A stretch of 64,000 nt of DNA from Kappaphycus alvarezii (GCA_002205965.3 NADL03000462.1:567001-631000), one strand, 5' to 3'; shown: positions 44,606 through 55,379, counted from the stretch's first letter. The notes: generated by a model from the sequence alone, not told the origin. Made by a program: numbers and translations.

Positions 44606-45907
44606 CTATCTCTCGATCGTTGAATTATACATTTCGAACCTGCATGTCAATGTGTCTATACGCCGCTTTTGGCAATAGCGTTCTTGTACCCGACGACGCT
44701 TGATAGTGGTTTTATCACCAATCGCATACAGCCTCTTTTTGAAGCGTCTGTGATGACTGCCATCCTCCGATCCCAATGGATGAAACTGAATATGTAAATT
44801 TGTCAACGCGGTGCAAAGAATAAATACAGAGTCATAACTATCTTCTTTCCAACGCCACTTGTTCCCTATGACACTCCGCAACATGCGCAATCTCCCAAAA
44901 ATATTCTCTCCAATTATGCTGTCGGAAGCAATATTTCTATTTGGTGCCTCCTCTTCCCTAGACAAACATCCATTCCTCGGCTTTTTCCTCGGTGTAATAG
45001 CTCTCATAAGCTCAGCCGCCCCTTGATAACCTTTGTACATCAGCACTGTCCACTGCTCTGGATACTCTCCAATCATCCCACTTACATCCCCAATATCTCC
45101 ATCTGCTGAAGTTTTATTCAAAGCAGCGCGATGGAATCCAACGTTGCACTGGAGAATCTACACATCAGAGAGGGACCCAGGGTGATGCTCCGTGCAATTA
45201 ACGGCAAGTCCATTTTGAAAGAACGCTGACTTCCACCTTACACGCATACAATTTGTGCTTACCATTAAAATAAACTATACCTTCTTGCATGTTGCCCGTC
45301 GGTCGGTTTGATTGTTGAAACGTTACATCGGTAACATAGCGAGCAGCAGGAAAGTGCCTAATTTTCTGGCCTTCTTGATATAAGTCAGCAAATGCAAAGA
45401 CAGATAAATTACTTACCACTAAAGCGTCATAAAGAGGTTGACTCAGCAAATTAATGAACCTTGTCATCATTCGTTCAAAAGTCGGGCCTTTGAGACCGAA
45501 AATCTTGGCGACGATCTCCCATTTCCCTCTGTACTTCAAAGTAGTGAGCATCATAAACACCATATCGTTCCCATTCTATGTCGATTTTCGGCCAGAGCCG
45601 ACATTGTGTCGTTCATTTAAAGTGTCCTCCAAGTTGTTCTATACGCCATGAAATTCAGACGCGTCAAATTTAGTCATATCATGGATCGCTTTGGATCCGC
45701 CAGTCTCGTAAAATACACAGAAAACAGGACAGGGGACGTTGATCCTTCATTTGTATCATCTCCCTCCGTGGCGGAGTATTCGGCGAGTTGTGCATCTCGG
45801 TCGACGGCCACGTCTACCAGTATGTGAAGGGCATTGTTTGCTTGGGTGTGGCTGGAGATAGCAGCAGTGGGCTGTGTGAGGGCAATTTGGGAACGGGATT
45901 GTGCCAT
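44606..45907 (-). pseudogene. Second-family Harbinger-like transposase B1
   Basis: Read right to left in shifting frames: an N-terminal DMTKFDASEFHGV block (about 45680), MVFMMLTTLKYRGKWEIVAKIFGLKG, RYVTDVTFQQSNRPTG with the first Asp, YFNGKHKLYACKVEVSV, EQWTVLMYKGYQGAAEL (the family has D where Y stands), RAITPRKKP, IIGENIFGRLRML with the Glu, and TALTNLHIQFHPLG. It belongs to the DDE_Tnp_4 group whose core reads GKHKLYG..EVSV. A missing second Asp and frame breaks make it inactive. Confidence 0.8.
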
Positions 45908-46660
45908 GTTGGGTAGTTGAGTGAAACAGGTATATAGATGGTCAATTCGTCCTCGGAGAGCCTTTTAAACTCTTTTTTTGTTGGGAGAGGCAGTCTTTTC
46001 CGAAACGATTCTATCATTTCGTAAACGGGCGGGTCTTTGACAATTAAATGGGATCATTGAACTTTCGCTTCAATGTAAATATCCCATGAAGTGATTGTTA
46101 CGAAGAATTATCATATGTTAATTTATTTATCATAATTTTTTTGGCTGCTGTTTACTGTATTTCTTTGATTGTTACTAGAGCGCCCCTCGTTGCTTGTAAA
46201 GTATTGGCTCTTTTGTATTGCACCGTCTCTTTCATAGAGGGGTCTAGTGAGTTCAAGTAACCCAAAAGTTCCCAATGAGTTACAAAGAAAATACAGCATG
46301 ATATTAATCATACAGTGTAAGGGGGTGTAACTTCGAAACTACGCGAAAAATACCAAAAAGAAAAACAATTCGCAAATGAAACCTTCTTTATTGCAGAATT
46401 TTATTAATCGACTGTGCAGGCTGTAAATACACACAATTGGCGGCAATTCGTTGAAGACTGAATACATACAGAAAAGGAAGACATATTACACAATTAACCG
46501 GTCACCTCCCCGTCCCAACACTCACCACTACAACCCAGACACATTTTTGGCCTGCGACTTCGCAATCGTGGACTTGAGACCCCCTGGCCCGCCTCTAGCT
46601 CCGCAAAACTCACTACCTTGGACATTTTGGCCGACCATACCGTAAATTCATTCATTGAAG
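45908..46660. other. Spacer between back-to-back copies B1 and B2
   Basis: AT-rich; no gene seen. It should hold the 5' ends of both copies. Confidence 0.4.
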
Positions 46661-46667
46661 CCGCTGT

Positions 46668-47851
46668 TTGATGATGCCGCAAAAAAAACAACGCGAATAT
46701 GACAAATTTTCCTCGAAACCGTTGGGGTCTCAATTCGTCGTTGAGTATCAAAGTGACGCACCCATAATGGAAAGCTTCATCGCGCAGGGGGAATATGCAG
46801 CTGTCATCAGCATGAAGAATTTCACGAGAGGGCAGTTCAACAATGTACGGAATCGCATATCCGAATACCACATTAATTGGAATGTAGACAGGGGGAAGCA
46901 TACAGAGTACACAATGAAAGATTGCTTCTTCATGCTTCTGGTCGTTTGAAAGCACGCTGGACAATGGGAATATCTAGGACGCATGTTTGAAGTTAAGGGT
47001 ACAACGTTCGAGAGGCTCATGGTTAGGTTTCTAAAGGCAGATGGATCTGTAACATACAGAATTTATGTTCAGGACGATACACGGTGTCCAAGTTACTCTA
47101 GAATAAGACAACGTTCAAGACCTTCAGGCTCGCTAGGTATGCCACCGATGTCACTTTCCAAGAAGCGGTATTTCATCGGCAAACATTAATTGTATGGATT
47201 CAAGACGGAAGTCTCAGTTCTGCTAAATGGGCTTGTTGTTGCTATCACTAAACACCAGCCCGGGTCAATTTCCGACATCGATATTTCGTACAAGTCTCGC
47301 CAATGGAATAAGCGGAGTTTGAGGAAGCAGCCGAAAGAAAGAGGAATCATTGATGCTCTTCCCCACAGTGGTTTGTATCCCGATCACTGGCCCTTTTTGT
47401 TGCACAAAAGATACCAAGGAGTGCTCGAAATTTTGCGTGGGATTACTTCAAAAAGAAACCGCGGAACGGGGAGCTTTCGAGGACAGAGGAGCAGGAAAAT
47501 CAGCTTATCTCGTTGTATCGCATCATTTCGGAGAACTATTTCGGTAGGCAGTGTACCCTTTGGCAACTCATGGCCAACAAGTTGAGGTGGGGAGAGGACA
47601 TTTACCATGAGTTCTTCATGTTCACTGCGGCTGCGACGAATGAATATATTCAGTTCCACCCACTCAGGCAGTCAGACTACTCATTTTATCATAGGGTGAA
47701 AAGGAGGAGGATATCTATTGGGCGAGATCGCATCGAAAAACGCCCCCTATCCCAGGCTGGGTATCGAACGAAACGAGCTCGGCGCATAAGCGTTTATTTC
47801 CAGTATAATTTTGATGGGTTTAAGGAGGGTGCCGGTAACATGACCGATTAG
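46668..47851 (+). pseudogene. Second-family Harbinger-like transposase B2
   Basis: Homologous to B1 along its length: MKNFTRGQFNNVRNRIS, CFFMLLVV-stop-KHAGQWEYLGRMFEVKG, a degenerate SRPSG block, YFIGKH-stop-LYGFKTEVSV, PDHWPFLLHKRYQGVLEIL, ISENYFGRQCTLW, TNEYIQFHPLRQSDYS. Several stops and frameshifts. It lies divergent to B1. Confidence 0.8.
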
Positions 47852-48279
47852 GACAGCAGCTGCGTCACAGTTTGTTTTTTGCAATTGCCAATATGTTGAC
47901 GTATCAGTACTTCATGTGATACTATGTAGATCACTCGCTATTCGTATTTCTTAAGTAAATGTACAGTTACCAAGCCGGATATGAGGTGATTGAGATAGTA
48001 CAGAAAAAACATTGATACTACGTAAAAACAGAGTAAATACATATTTACCACGGTACTGACAAGAAGGCCTAATAGGATGTGACAATAGAGAAATTACGCA
48101 TGCAAATTTCAGCAAATTCCTTGAATTTCTCAGGAAAAAAACATCACACAGTTTACAGTAATGCAGAGTTCTGCGAAACGGTCATGAGTAACCAGCGTGA
48201 AGTTTCACCAGTTGGTGAAAACCCGTGCGCATACTTGTGGGCAAAACAAATTTCTCAGGTCAGTGGTTTGGCGCCAACC
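47852..48279. other. Spacer before the Gypsy element
   Basis: AT-rich, no gene. Ends with the target-duplication copy CAACC at 48275-48279. Confidence 0.5.
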
Positions 48280-48782
48280 TGTTGTATTTCACTCCACAGA
48301 CCTTACAACTGCATATACTGTACTGTAGATTCAAACCACTGGTAACCTTGCAGCCAGGGCTACTAGGCACTTTGCTGTCATTAAACTTTCCTTACAGTTC
48401 TGAACACAGCGTTTGACCCCATTGGTACACTTGGAATAGTTACGGGCGAGTTGCACACTGGGATATTACATCATTGCTTTACCAATCAAAAGTCGCCTTG
48501 CTATCCCATGCCACCTGGACCAATGTACTTCTTACATCTTGTCAGAGTATGTCACTCTTGCCGACTACAATTCTGAAAGCGCTGCTTACGATACCGTCAG
48601 GGCTGTTTTACGGGAATACCTTTGAATTCGCTACTTTTAGACTGCATTTTCTTTTAGTTTGTAGCTATCTTCAGTTCTATATAAACCCTGGTTTGGAGCG
48701 GCCGGCTTTACCCAGCCAGCCTCAACCAAAGTTTCAACCACAGTTCTACCTTGATCTGCTCGTGTGCGCTTAACACCCCACA
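48280..48782 (+). repeat. Gypsy 5' LTR
   Basis: 503 bp from TGTTGTATTTC to CCCCACA. A TATATAAA box at 48678-48685 fits the element promoter. A CTGTACTGTA motif, like those of the host spacers, lies near its start. Confidence 0.95.
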
Positions 48783-48785
48783 TCG

Positions 48786-48800
48786 TGGTAGCATCGCAAG
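48786..48800 (+). other. Primer-binding site
   Basis: TGGTAGCATCGCAAG, three bases after the LTR. It starts with TGG, complementary to a tRNA CCA end; the first bases resemble the 3' end of eukaryotic initiator tRNA-Met. The primer tRNA is inferred. Confidence 0.7.
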
Positions 48801-48936
48801 TAAGTTGTGCCTTATTGTGCGTTTTTCCAATCCGCCAGTTGGGATAAAATCTCTACTAGATTTATCTCAGCTGCCCGATTGCAAACAGAGACTAACATTG
48901 TGTTTTTCACTCTGACCCTTACGCGGTAACCCACAG
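48800..48936 (+). other. Putative spliceosomal intron in the Gypsy leader
   Basis: Donor GTAAGT at 48800, branch-like ACTAAC at 48891-48896 (about 40 bp before the end), a pyrimidine-containing stretch and acceptor CACAG ending at 48936. Length 137 bp, close to the host GNAT introns (179, 165). Joining 48799 (A) to 48937 (TG) would make a start codon in frame with the 80-codon accessory frame. Confidence 0.65.
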
Positions 48937-49178
48937 TGTCGTACAACAGGAAGTCAAAGGGCCGCCCTCCATCGCCGTCAGAGTACGACTCAGAAGACCT
49001 CGCCGACTTTCGTTCCCCGCCCACCTCGCCAATACTACCGATTGGCGAGGAAGAAGATCCCAAGACCCCGCTTCCTCCGTCGACTCCGAGAACCCCCATC
49101 GCCTTACTCAGCCCCGAGGAGCCCAAGACACCGACGCCGACTTGCCAAGATCTTGTCTTACCCGAGCAGTGTCAGTGA
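48937..49178 (+). CDS. Accessory frame 1: Pro/Ser/acid-rich, start created by splicing
   Basis: Has no ATG of its own in genomic DNA. After removal of the leader intron it would start MSYNRKSKGRPPSPSEYDSE and continue Pro-, Ser- and acid-rich (SPEEPKTPTPT) to a stop at 49178, 80 residues. Composition and motifs (EEP.TP) continue in the overlapping zinc-finger frame from 49142, which suggests one protein split by a frame change. Not a known Gypsy gene. Confidence 0.55.
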
Positions 49179-49663
49179 CATCTCCCTTTGTTACGGTCGA
49201 AGAGCCTCGCACCCCTTTTCGATCGTTTGCCCTACCCCCATCGACCGGCCTTCGATCCTTACCCCCGGTCCCGAGGAAGCCGTCGCGTCCGACCGTCTCG
49301 AACCCGTCAAGGCCACCGACAAGTTCAAGGGCTCCTCCGAGAAGGCTTCAAGTACTGCCGGACGCCGCCTCTGTGTCGATCCAAAGGGTGGTAAACCATC
49401 GAATCCGCAAGGCTAGGCCCTCGAAAAGGCCGCGGATGAACAAGAACCCGAAGTCCTCTCCGTTCCATTGTCGTCATTGTCAAGTGACCTGCTCCGGCCG
49501 CGTTCAGTACTTCGAGCACCTCCGTTCCCGTCGTCACATCCGCCGTACAAGCAAGAAGGAGTACAAGTGCAAGGACTGCAATATTGAGTTGTTCAGTGAA
49601 CAAGACCTTGTCCGCCATCAGAACGGGGCTCAGCATCGACTCACAGTCAGAGGTCACAATTAG
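49142..49663 (+). CDS. Accessory frame 2: two C2H2 zinc fingers
   Basis: Open frame with no early ATG; the first is at 49436. The N-terminal part is Pro/Ser/Arg-rich (VEEPRTPF). The last 60 residues carry two C-x2-C-x12-H-x5-H fingers: CRHCQVTCSGRVQYFEHLRS with its His pair, and CKDCNIELFSEQDLVRHQ with its His pair, 15 residues apart. This spacing is that of U1-type/dsRNA-binding fingers. Likely reached from the overlapping upstream frame by a frameshift, by further splicing, or after a small indel. A nucleic-acid-binding role in packaging, export or regulation is inference. Confidence 0.7.
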   Translation: MPRSCLTRAVSVTSPFVTVEEPRTPFRSFALPPSTGLRSLPPVPRKPSRPTVSNPSRPPTSSRAPPRRLQVLPDAASVSIQRVVNHRIRKARPSKRPRMNKNPKSSPFHCRHCQVTCSGRVQYFEHLRSRRHIRRTSKKEYKCKDCNIELFSEQDLVRHQNGAQHRLTVRGHN

Positions 49664-49951
49664 TATCTTTGTTTCCATTAAAATTGCTTGTTTTTGAGTA
49701 AGAAAAAGGAAAAAAAGCAATAAGTTCATTCTCAATCGACTTCGTGTGTGTGTTGTGTTCACCCTTCCGCTGTGATTGCAAGCTTTCCTCTGCTGCCCCC
49801 AGATCCTTGTAGTAGGACTTACAATTGTAAGTCCGTATCGCCATCAGGACCTAGACAGGACAACCACCGCAAAGCAAGAATCGGAAGAAGGGCTACTATA
49901 ACGCACCCGACGTGACTGACGTCAACCCTTACGTCAAAGAAGGAACTTTTT

Positions 49952-50022
49952 GTAAGTGCTCCTGGCGGATTTGAACCCGCGACCACCTCATCAGGAGCTA
50001 CTTACACTTAACCACTAGGTCA
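49952..50022 (-). other. tRNA-like sequence and hairpin in the Gypsy leader
   Basis: The minus strand holds A-box-like TGACCTAGTGGTTAAG (50007-50022) and B-box-like GGTTCAAATCC (49967-49977). The flanks GTAAGTGCTCCTG (49952-49964) and CAGGAGCTACTTAC (49992-50005) pair over about 13 bp with one bulge. A normal cloverleaf does not close, because the partner of the acceptor 3' strand lies inside. Probably a tRNA-derived relic or a structured leader signal, not a working tRNA gene. Confidence 0.5.
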
Positions 50023-50290
50023 CCAAGACCGGAATTTGAAGGTGCAAGAAGAACCAATCAGGTTATAAATCACAATTTTTTCAAAAATCATTGCTGGCAT
50101 TTTGAAAAACCAGCTTACTGGAGGCTTCGCATCGTGGGTAGTTTGCCCAGGAACCATCTAGGAGACTCTCTGTTACTCCAGGTGTTACAGAAATCGTGTA
50201 CACGTATCACCACGTGTACACGTGTAAGGTCGGAAACTTCTCTCAGATACCAGGCCAAATACTGTTACTGGCTTTGTGAACCTAATCGCT

Positions 50291-51232
50291 ATGGATCAGC
50301 CGCAAGTCACCCTAGAGTCGCTTACGCAAATGGTGCTTCAGTTGCAGCAGAATCTTGAGCACGCCAATAACCAAATTGCGGCACACAGATCAGAGCTTTC
50401 TATTGCAGCGCAAAAGGTATCCTCCTTAGAATCTGAACTCGTAAACGCCCAAAACCAGGCCAGCTCGTCAAATAATGCCCTAGTGGACAGTCAGGCTGGC
50501 CCAAAGAAAAACAAGCCAACTACATTCACTGGGAAAGGATCAATTGCTAGCTGGTGCGTTCAAATGGACAACTACCTCGGGGGAAATGATGGAAATGGAC
50601 CCCTACACATAGCACTCAGCTACTTGGCTGGAAATGCCCATGAATGGTGGATGGTCCACTTCAAGACAGAAGAAGGGAAAGGAATAAATTCCTGGCAGTC
50701 CCTGAAGGTTGCTTTGATCCAGCGTTTTGAAACGCTGAACAAAGAGAAGATCGCTCGAGACAAACTCGCCCGCTGGAAACAAGTCAAAGATGTTCCTACC
50801 TTCAACGAAGACTTCAACAAAATTATACTCGACATCCCCGATATTGGAGTTAAAGACCAGATAGATCGTTACTCTCGCGGTTTGAAGCCCTATATCTGGA
50901 AGGCGTTGTGCACCAAAGAATACGTCAACCTCTCCGATCTAATGAAGGATGCTGAGCGAGTAGAGTCGGCCTATCGGCGTTCTGGACCCGGTAACCTACC
51001 AAAGTCTTCTGGAGGAAGGAATGGAAATGGAAGCTCTTTTGCTGGAACCAGCAGTCCTGTACCAATGGAAATTGGGAACGTAGAAGTGATACCGGGGCTA
51101 AAAAGAAACACTCCCAATTTACAGAAGCTTGACAAAGAAGAACGTGAAAGATGTATGCGCGAAGGTCTCTGTCTCAGGTGCAGACAGAAAGGACACATGG
51201 CCAAGAACTGCCCAAAAGCCCGGAGGAACTGA
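50291..51232 (+). CDS. Gypsy gag
   Basis: 313 residues from ATG 50291 ([11 protein letters not shown]). The N-terminal helix is Gln/Asn-rich and coiled. Residues about 75-225 are a retrotransposon gag capsid ([53 protein letters not shown]). A zinc knuckle [14 protein letters not shown] stands near the end. It should form the particle shell and package element RNA. Intact. Its 3' end overlaps pol by 80 bp in the -1 frame. Confidence 0.95.
   Translation: MDQPQVTLESLTQMVLQLQQNLEHANNQIAAHRSELSIAAQKVSSLESELVNAQNQASSSNNALVDSQAGPKKNKPTTFTGKGSIASWCVQMDNYLGGNDGNGPLHIALSYLAGNAHEWWMVHFKTEEGKGINSWQSLKVALIQRFETLNKEKIARDKLARWKQVKDVPTFNEDFNKIILDIPDIGVKDQIDRYSRGLKPYIWKALCTKEYVNLSDLMKDAERVESAYRRSGPGNLPKSSGGRNGNGSSFAGTSSPVPMEIGNVEVIPGLKRNTPNLQKLDKEERERCMREGLCLRCRQKGHMAKNCPKARRN
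51211..51217 (+). promoter_or_regulatory. -1 ribosomal frameshift heptamer
   Basis: C CCA AAA in the gag frame fits X XXY YYZ. Slipping by -1 moves ribosomes from gag (stop at 51230-51232) into the pol frame, reading [11 protein letters not shown]. It lies 12 bp before the gag stop, just after the zinc knuckle. Confidence 0.75.
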
Positions 51233-52785
51233 TTGAAGGTCCCCAGTCAGTTCCAGTCATTGAAGAACCATTAGACAACCTTGTGTTAGACAAAGAAACT
51301 CGGGAGTTATCATTGAATCAAACAAAAAGGTCCATTGTGTCCACCATCAGATCGAATGCAACGTTCATTGAAACATTCTCCCCTGCATTCGAGAGAAATC
51401 ACAAGGGCCTTCTCATTGTCAAGGGTACAATTGCTGGTGGACCAGCAAAAATCCTCATAGACCCTGGTGGTGAGATCAACTTCTTGAGTGAATCGTTTTG
51501 CAAGAAACATCAAATAAAGACCCGAGATTCCAGAGAGCTTGCTGAAATGGCCAACGGTGCGGACCAGATACTTCAAGAATTGGTAAATGCTGTCATTGTA
51601 CATATAACTGCCTATACTGAACCTCTGTACTTTGCAGTAAGCCCATTGAAGCGTTATGATGCAATTCTTGGGAAAGAATGGTGCGCCTCGCATGGGGCAA
51701 AAATCAATTGTTTTAATAATGAGGTGAAAATCGAACATAAGGGAAATTCATTCATATTTATTGCTGATGATGCCGTAGTGAGTCCTTTTGTATCTTTCAA
51801 TACCATAGTTAGTGATTTCGATGAGAAAAAAGAGTTATTTGCAGTTTTACTTAGACCGTTACATTCTAGTGAAACAAGAGCACCAGTATACCCTCGAGAC
51901 ATACAGAAGGTTTTGGAAACATTTGCTGACGTGTTTCCAGAGAAACTCCCAAGAGGTTTGCCACCGAGAAGGAAACAAGACTTTGAAATAGAATTAAAGG
52001 AAGGAGCAGAACCACAAAAGAAAGGTCTCTATAGACTTTCTGACAAAGAAATGTCAGAACTCCGAAAACAGTTGGACGAACTACTAGAAGCTGAGTTTAT
52101 AAGACCTAGTAAGAGCCCCTGGGGAGCTCCTATCCTATTCGTGAGCAAGAAGGATGATAGTCTACGGATGTGTGTCGATTACAGAGCCTTAAACCGGCTT
52201 ACTGTAAAAAACAGCTATCCCTTACCACGAATTGACGACATTTTCGACCAGCTTAAAGGAGCAAAGTTCTTCAGCAAAATTGATCTTAGATCTGGGTATC
52301 ACCAGATTAGACTACACGAAGATTCGATTCCATTTACCGCCTTCAGAACACGATACGGGCACTTTGAATTTCTTGTTCTGCCGTTTGGACTCACTAATGC
52401 GCCAGCAACTTTCATGAACCTAATGAATGACATTTTCAAGGATCAGCTCGACTTATTTGTGATCGTCTATCTGGATGATATTCTCATCTACAGTAAGACA
52501 TGGAAGGATCACTTGGATCACATTCGAACTGTACTCGAAATCCTCAGAAAAGAAAAATTGTTTGGCAAATTATCTAAATGTGTCTTCGGAGTTACAGAAG
52601 TCGAGTACCTAGGACACATCATTTCTCAAAGTGGTATTTCTGTTGATCCAAACAAGATAAGTGCAGTCATGGAATGGCCGATACCAAAGAATAAGCAACA
52701 AGTACAGTCTTTTCTTGGTTTTGTCAATTATTACCGGAGATTCATAAAAGGCTGTTCAATTCTTGCAAAACCCTCACAGAATTGA
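51211..52785 (+). CDS. Gypsy pol part 1: protease and reverse transcriptase
   Basis: Entered by -1 frameshift from gag; the frame is open from 51151 to a stop at 52785. Protease-like segment: [16 protein letters not shown] (D-[ST]-G replaced by D-P-G, the D-S-G equivalent in this family being uncertain) and [10 protein letters not shown]. Reverse transcriptase: [50 protein letters not shown] and the catalytic YLDDILIYS, then [16 protein letters not shown]. It ends prematurely after ILAKPSQN because of a frame change; the next frame continues with the expected sequence. Confidence 0.93.
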   Translation, partial: PKSPEELIEGPQSVPVIEEPLDNLVLDKETRELSLNQTKRSIVSTIRSNATFIETFSPAFERNHKGLLIVKGTIAGGPAKILIDPGGEINFLSESFCKKHQIKTRDSRELAEMANGADQILQELVNAVIVHITAYTEPLYFAVSPLKRYDAILGKEWCASHGAKINCFNNEVKIEHKGNSFIFIADDAVVSPFVSFNTIVSDFDEKKELFAVLLRPLHSSETRAPVYPRDIQKVLETFADVFPEKLPRGLPPRRKQDFEIELKEGAEPQKKGLYRLSDKEMSELRKQLDELLEAEFIRPSKSPWGAPILFVSKKDDSLRMCVDYRALNRLTVKNSYPLPRIDDIFDQLKGAKFFSKIDLRSGYHQIRLHEDSIPFTAFRTRYGHFEFLVLPFGLTNAPATFMNLMNDIFKDQLDLFVIVYLDDILIYSKTWKDHLDHIRTVLEILRKEKLFGKLSKCVFGVTEVEYLGHIISQSGISVDPNKISAVMEWPIPKNKQQVQSFLGFVNYYRRFIKGCSILAKPSQN

Positions 52786-54803
52786 CGAAAAACGTGAATT
52801 TCCAATGGAGCCACACTCAAGATGATGCCTTCAAAGTACTCAAGCAAACACTTTGTAGCGCACCGGTTCTCAGAAATTTCGACGCCACACTGCCTATCTA
52901 CGTAACCACAGATGCATCACAGTATGCAATTGGTGCAGTGCTGGAACAGGAAGAATTAGGTTCTAAAAGGCCGGTCGCGTTTGCATCCAGGACTCTTAAT
53001 GATGCGGAACAAAACTATGCGGCCCATGAAAGGGAACTTTTGGCCATTGTAGATTCCCTCAAGTGGTGGAGATCATACCTTTATGGTAATTCATTCACCA
53101 TTCACTCGGACCACTATCCCCTAAGATACCTAGAAACCCAAGAAAACTTGTCCCCGAGACAAGTGAGATGGCTGGAAAGATTAGTTAATTTCGACTTCAA
53201 GATAATACCCATCTCAGGAAAATCAAATGTAGTGGCGGACGCACTATCGAGGCAACCACAAGATGTGCCGTCACCTTATCAACGAAACAATTCATTACTT
53301 CAAGAAGTTATTACCAAGACATCCTCAGAATCCAATAACATTTCGACCATATCATTCACAAACACTGAGTTAGTGGGGTTGGTAGAAGATTATGGTAGGG
53401 ATGAGAACCTCAGAACCCATTACCAAGATCCTAGAGCTCCCTTTGAGCGTCGAGGGATGCTTCTACTTAAAAACAAGAAGATCTGTGTACCAGAAGGAAA
53501 TTTCAGAGTCAAGCTCCTGCATGACTATCATTGCACTCCCAACACGGGACACCTAGGAATAAGCAAAACTATCAACAGAATATCACCAAAGTTTTATTGG
53601 AAAAATTTAAGATCGGATGTAATCCGATACATACGTTCCTGCCAATGCCAGAGAACCAAAGCAACCAATCAGAAACCCGCAGGTCTTTTACAACCACTAG
53701 AACCACCGAAAACCAAATGGACCCACATAACCATGGATTTCATCACACCTCTCCCAAAGTCGAGAAATGGAAACAACGGCGTGTTAACAGTCGTTGACAG
53801 ACTTTCTAAGATGATCAGAATAATACCAACGAAACCAAACACAGATGCTCCTGAAACAGCACTGCTGTTCAAGAATCACGTATACCGAAATCATGGATTA
53901 CCAGAGAATATCATATGTGACCGAGATCCCATCTTCATGAGCAAGTTTTGGACAAAACTTTTTGCTCTACTAGGAACAAAGATATCCCCCTCCTCTGCAT
54001 ACCACCCACAAACTGATGGACAATCGGAGATAATGAACAGGAAAATAGAGGAAATGATCCGTGCTTTCGTTAGCTTCGACAAATCAGATTGGGATAATTT
54101 CCTGGTAGACTTTGAAGTTGCTTACAACTCCTCTGTGAATGTCACCACAACTTTCTCACCATTTTTCCTCAATTACGGAATTCAACCACGAACAGTACCC
54201 TTAGATGTTTTAGCGTCAGACAATCCAGCGGCAGCAGGTTTTCTAAAACATATGCAAGAAGCATTAAGGAAAGCCCAGAATCAGATCCGAAAATCCAATG
54301 AGTCCACCGCAAAATATGTAAACAAGAAAAGAAGGCCGTCTACGTTCAAGATTGGTGATAAGGTTTGGCTATCAACAAAGAACTTATCACTTGAAGATGC
54401 GGCTGGATCACGCAAACTGAACCCAAAGTATTGTGGTCCCTTTGAAATAACAGAGGACATTAACGGTGTAACTTACCGTCTGCAGTTATCTCAACCGATG
54501 ATCGACAGAGGAATACATAATGCGTTCCACGCTAGCCTCTTGAAACCGTTCTTTGAAGATGAATTCAACCGACAAATTCCACCACCGCCACCACTCCAAT
54601 TTCAAGATGGACATGAGGAATACGAAGTTGAGTCTATACTCGCTCATAAAAAAGAACGTGGAAAAAATAAATTCCTTGTCAAATGGAAAGGGTACGGAGA
54701 TCATGAGAACTCGTGGCTTCCCGAATCATACCTCAAGAATTCACAAGAACTTTTGAATAAGTACAAGCAGAACCTCAAGAATCGGGGCGATTCTTCTCTG
54801 TAA
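52782..54803 (+). CDS. Gypsy pol part 2: RNase H, integrase, chromodomain
   Basis: 673 codons overlapping the previous stop by 4 bp. RNase [44 protein letters not shown]. Integrase: zinc-site [17 protein letters not shown]...CQCQ, DDE residues in [22 protein letters not shown] and [17 protein letters not shown]. The last 60 residues are a chromodomain ([32 protein letters not shown]), which directs insertion to modified histones in chromoviruses. The split from part 1 equals a one-base change in a C-run near 52772, so natural continuity is likely. Confidence 0.95.
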   Translation: MTKNVNFQWSHTQDDAFKVLKQTLCSAPVLRNFDATLPIYVTTDASQYAIGAVLEQEELGSKRPVAFASRTLNDAEQNYAAHERELLAIVDSLKWWRSYLYGNSFTIHSDHYPLRYLETQENLSPRQVRWLERLVNFDFKIIPISGKSNVVADALSRQPQDVPSPYQRNNSLLQEVITKTSSESNNISTISFTNTELVGLVEDYGRDENLRTHYQDPRAPFERRGMLLLKNKKICVPEGNFRVKLLHDYHCTPNTGHLGISKTINRISPKFYWKNLRSDVIRYIRSCQCQRTKATNQKPAGLLQPLEPPKTKWTHITMDFITPLPKSRNGNNGVLTVVDRLSKMIRIIPTKPNTDAPETALLFKNHVYRNHGLPENIICDRDPIFMSKFWTKLFALLGTKISPSSAYHPQTDGQSEIMNRKIEEMIRAFVSFDKSDWDNFLVDFEVAYNSSVNVTTTFSPFFLNYGIQPRTVPLDVLASDNPAAAGFLKHMQEALRKAQNQIRKSNESTAKYVNKKRRPSTFKIGDKVWLSTKNLSLEDAAGSRKLNPKYCGPFEITEDINGVTYRLQLSQPMIDRGIHNAFHASLLKPFFEDEFNRQIPPPPPLQFQDGHEEYEVESILAHKKERGKNKFLVKWKGYGDHENSWLPESYLKNSQELLNKYKQNLKNRGDSSL

Positions 54804-54812
54804 GGGGAGTGA
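54803..54812 (+). other. Polypurine tract
   Basis: AGGGGAGTGA just before the 3' LTR; plus-strand primer site. It overlaps the last base of the pol stop codon. Confidence 0.75.
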
Positions 54813-55315
54813 TGTTGTATTTCACTCCACAGACCTTACAACTGCATATACTGTACTGTAGATTCAAACCACTGGTAACCTTGCAGCCAGGGCTACTAGG
54901 CACTTTGCTGTCATTACACTTTCCTTACAGTTCTGAACACAGCGTTTGACCCCATTGGTACACTTGGAATAGTTACGGGCGAGTTGCACACTGGGATATT
55001 ACATCATTGCTTTACCAATCAAAAGTCGCCTTGCTATCCCATGCCACCTGGACCAATGTACTTCTTACATCTTGTCAGAGTATGTCACTCTTGCCGACTA
55101 CAATTCTGAAAGCGCTGCTTACGATACCGTCAGGGCTGTTTTACGGGAATACCTTTGAATTCGCTACTTTTAGACTGCATTTTCTTTTAGTTTGTAGCTA
55201 TCTTCAGTTCTATATAAACCCTGGTTTGGAGCGGCCGGCTTTACCCAGCCAGCCTCAACCAAAGTTTCAACCACAGTTCTACCTTGATCTGCTCGTGTGC
55301 GCTTAACACCCCACA
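54813..55315 (+). repeat. Gypsy 3' LTR
   Basis: 503 bp, one difference from the 5' copy; followed by the target duplication CAACC. Confidence 0.97.
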
Positions 55316-55379
55316 CAACCTAACGCATCACCGTCTCTCTATGCCCGAGGCCAAGCATCCTCCAACATGTCGCAGCCTT

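Larger units (their letters stand above)
48280..55315 (+). mobile_element. Young chromodomain Gypsy (Ty3-type) LTR retrotransposon
   Basis: 7036 bp. The 503-bp LTRs differ at one position by my reading (A/C in CATTAAACTT versus CATTACACTT). Perfect 5-bp target duplication CAACC at 48275-48279 and 55316-55320. Order: LTR, primer-binding site, an accessory zinc-finger gene, gag, protease-RT, RNase H-integrase-chromodomain, polypurine tract, LTR. The near-identical LTRs mean a recent insertion. Confidence 0.97.

Noticed and set aside
48474..48773. 99-codon frame in the Gypsy LTR, repeated at 55007-55306
   Set aside because: Identical only because the LTRs are identical; ends at the LTR edge and has no domain.
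49940..50030. Functional tRNA gene
   Set aside because: A- and B-box-like motifs are present, but acceptor and anticodon stems do not form a standard cloverleaf.
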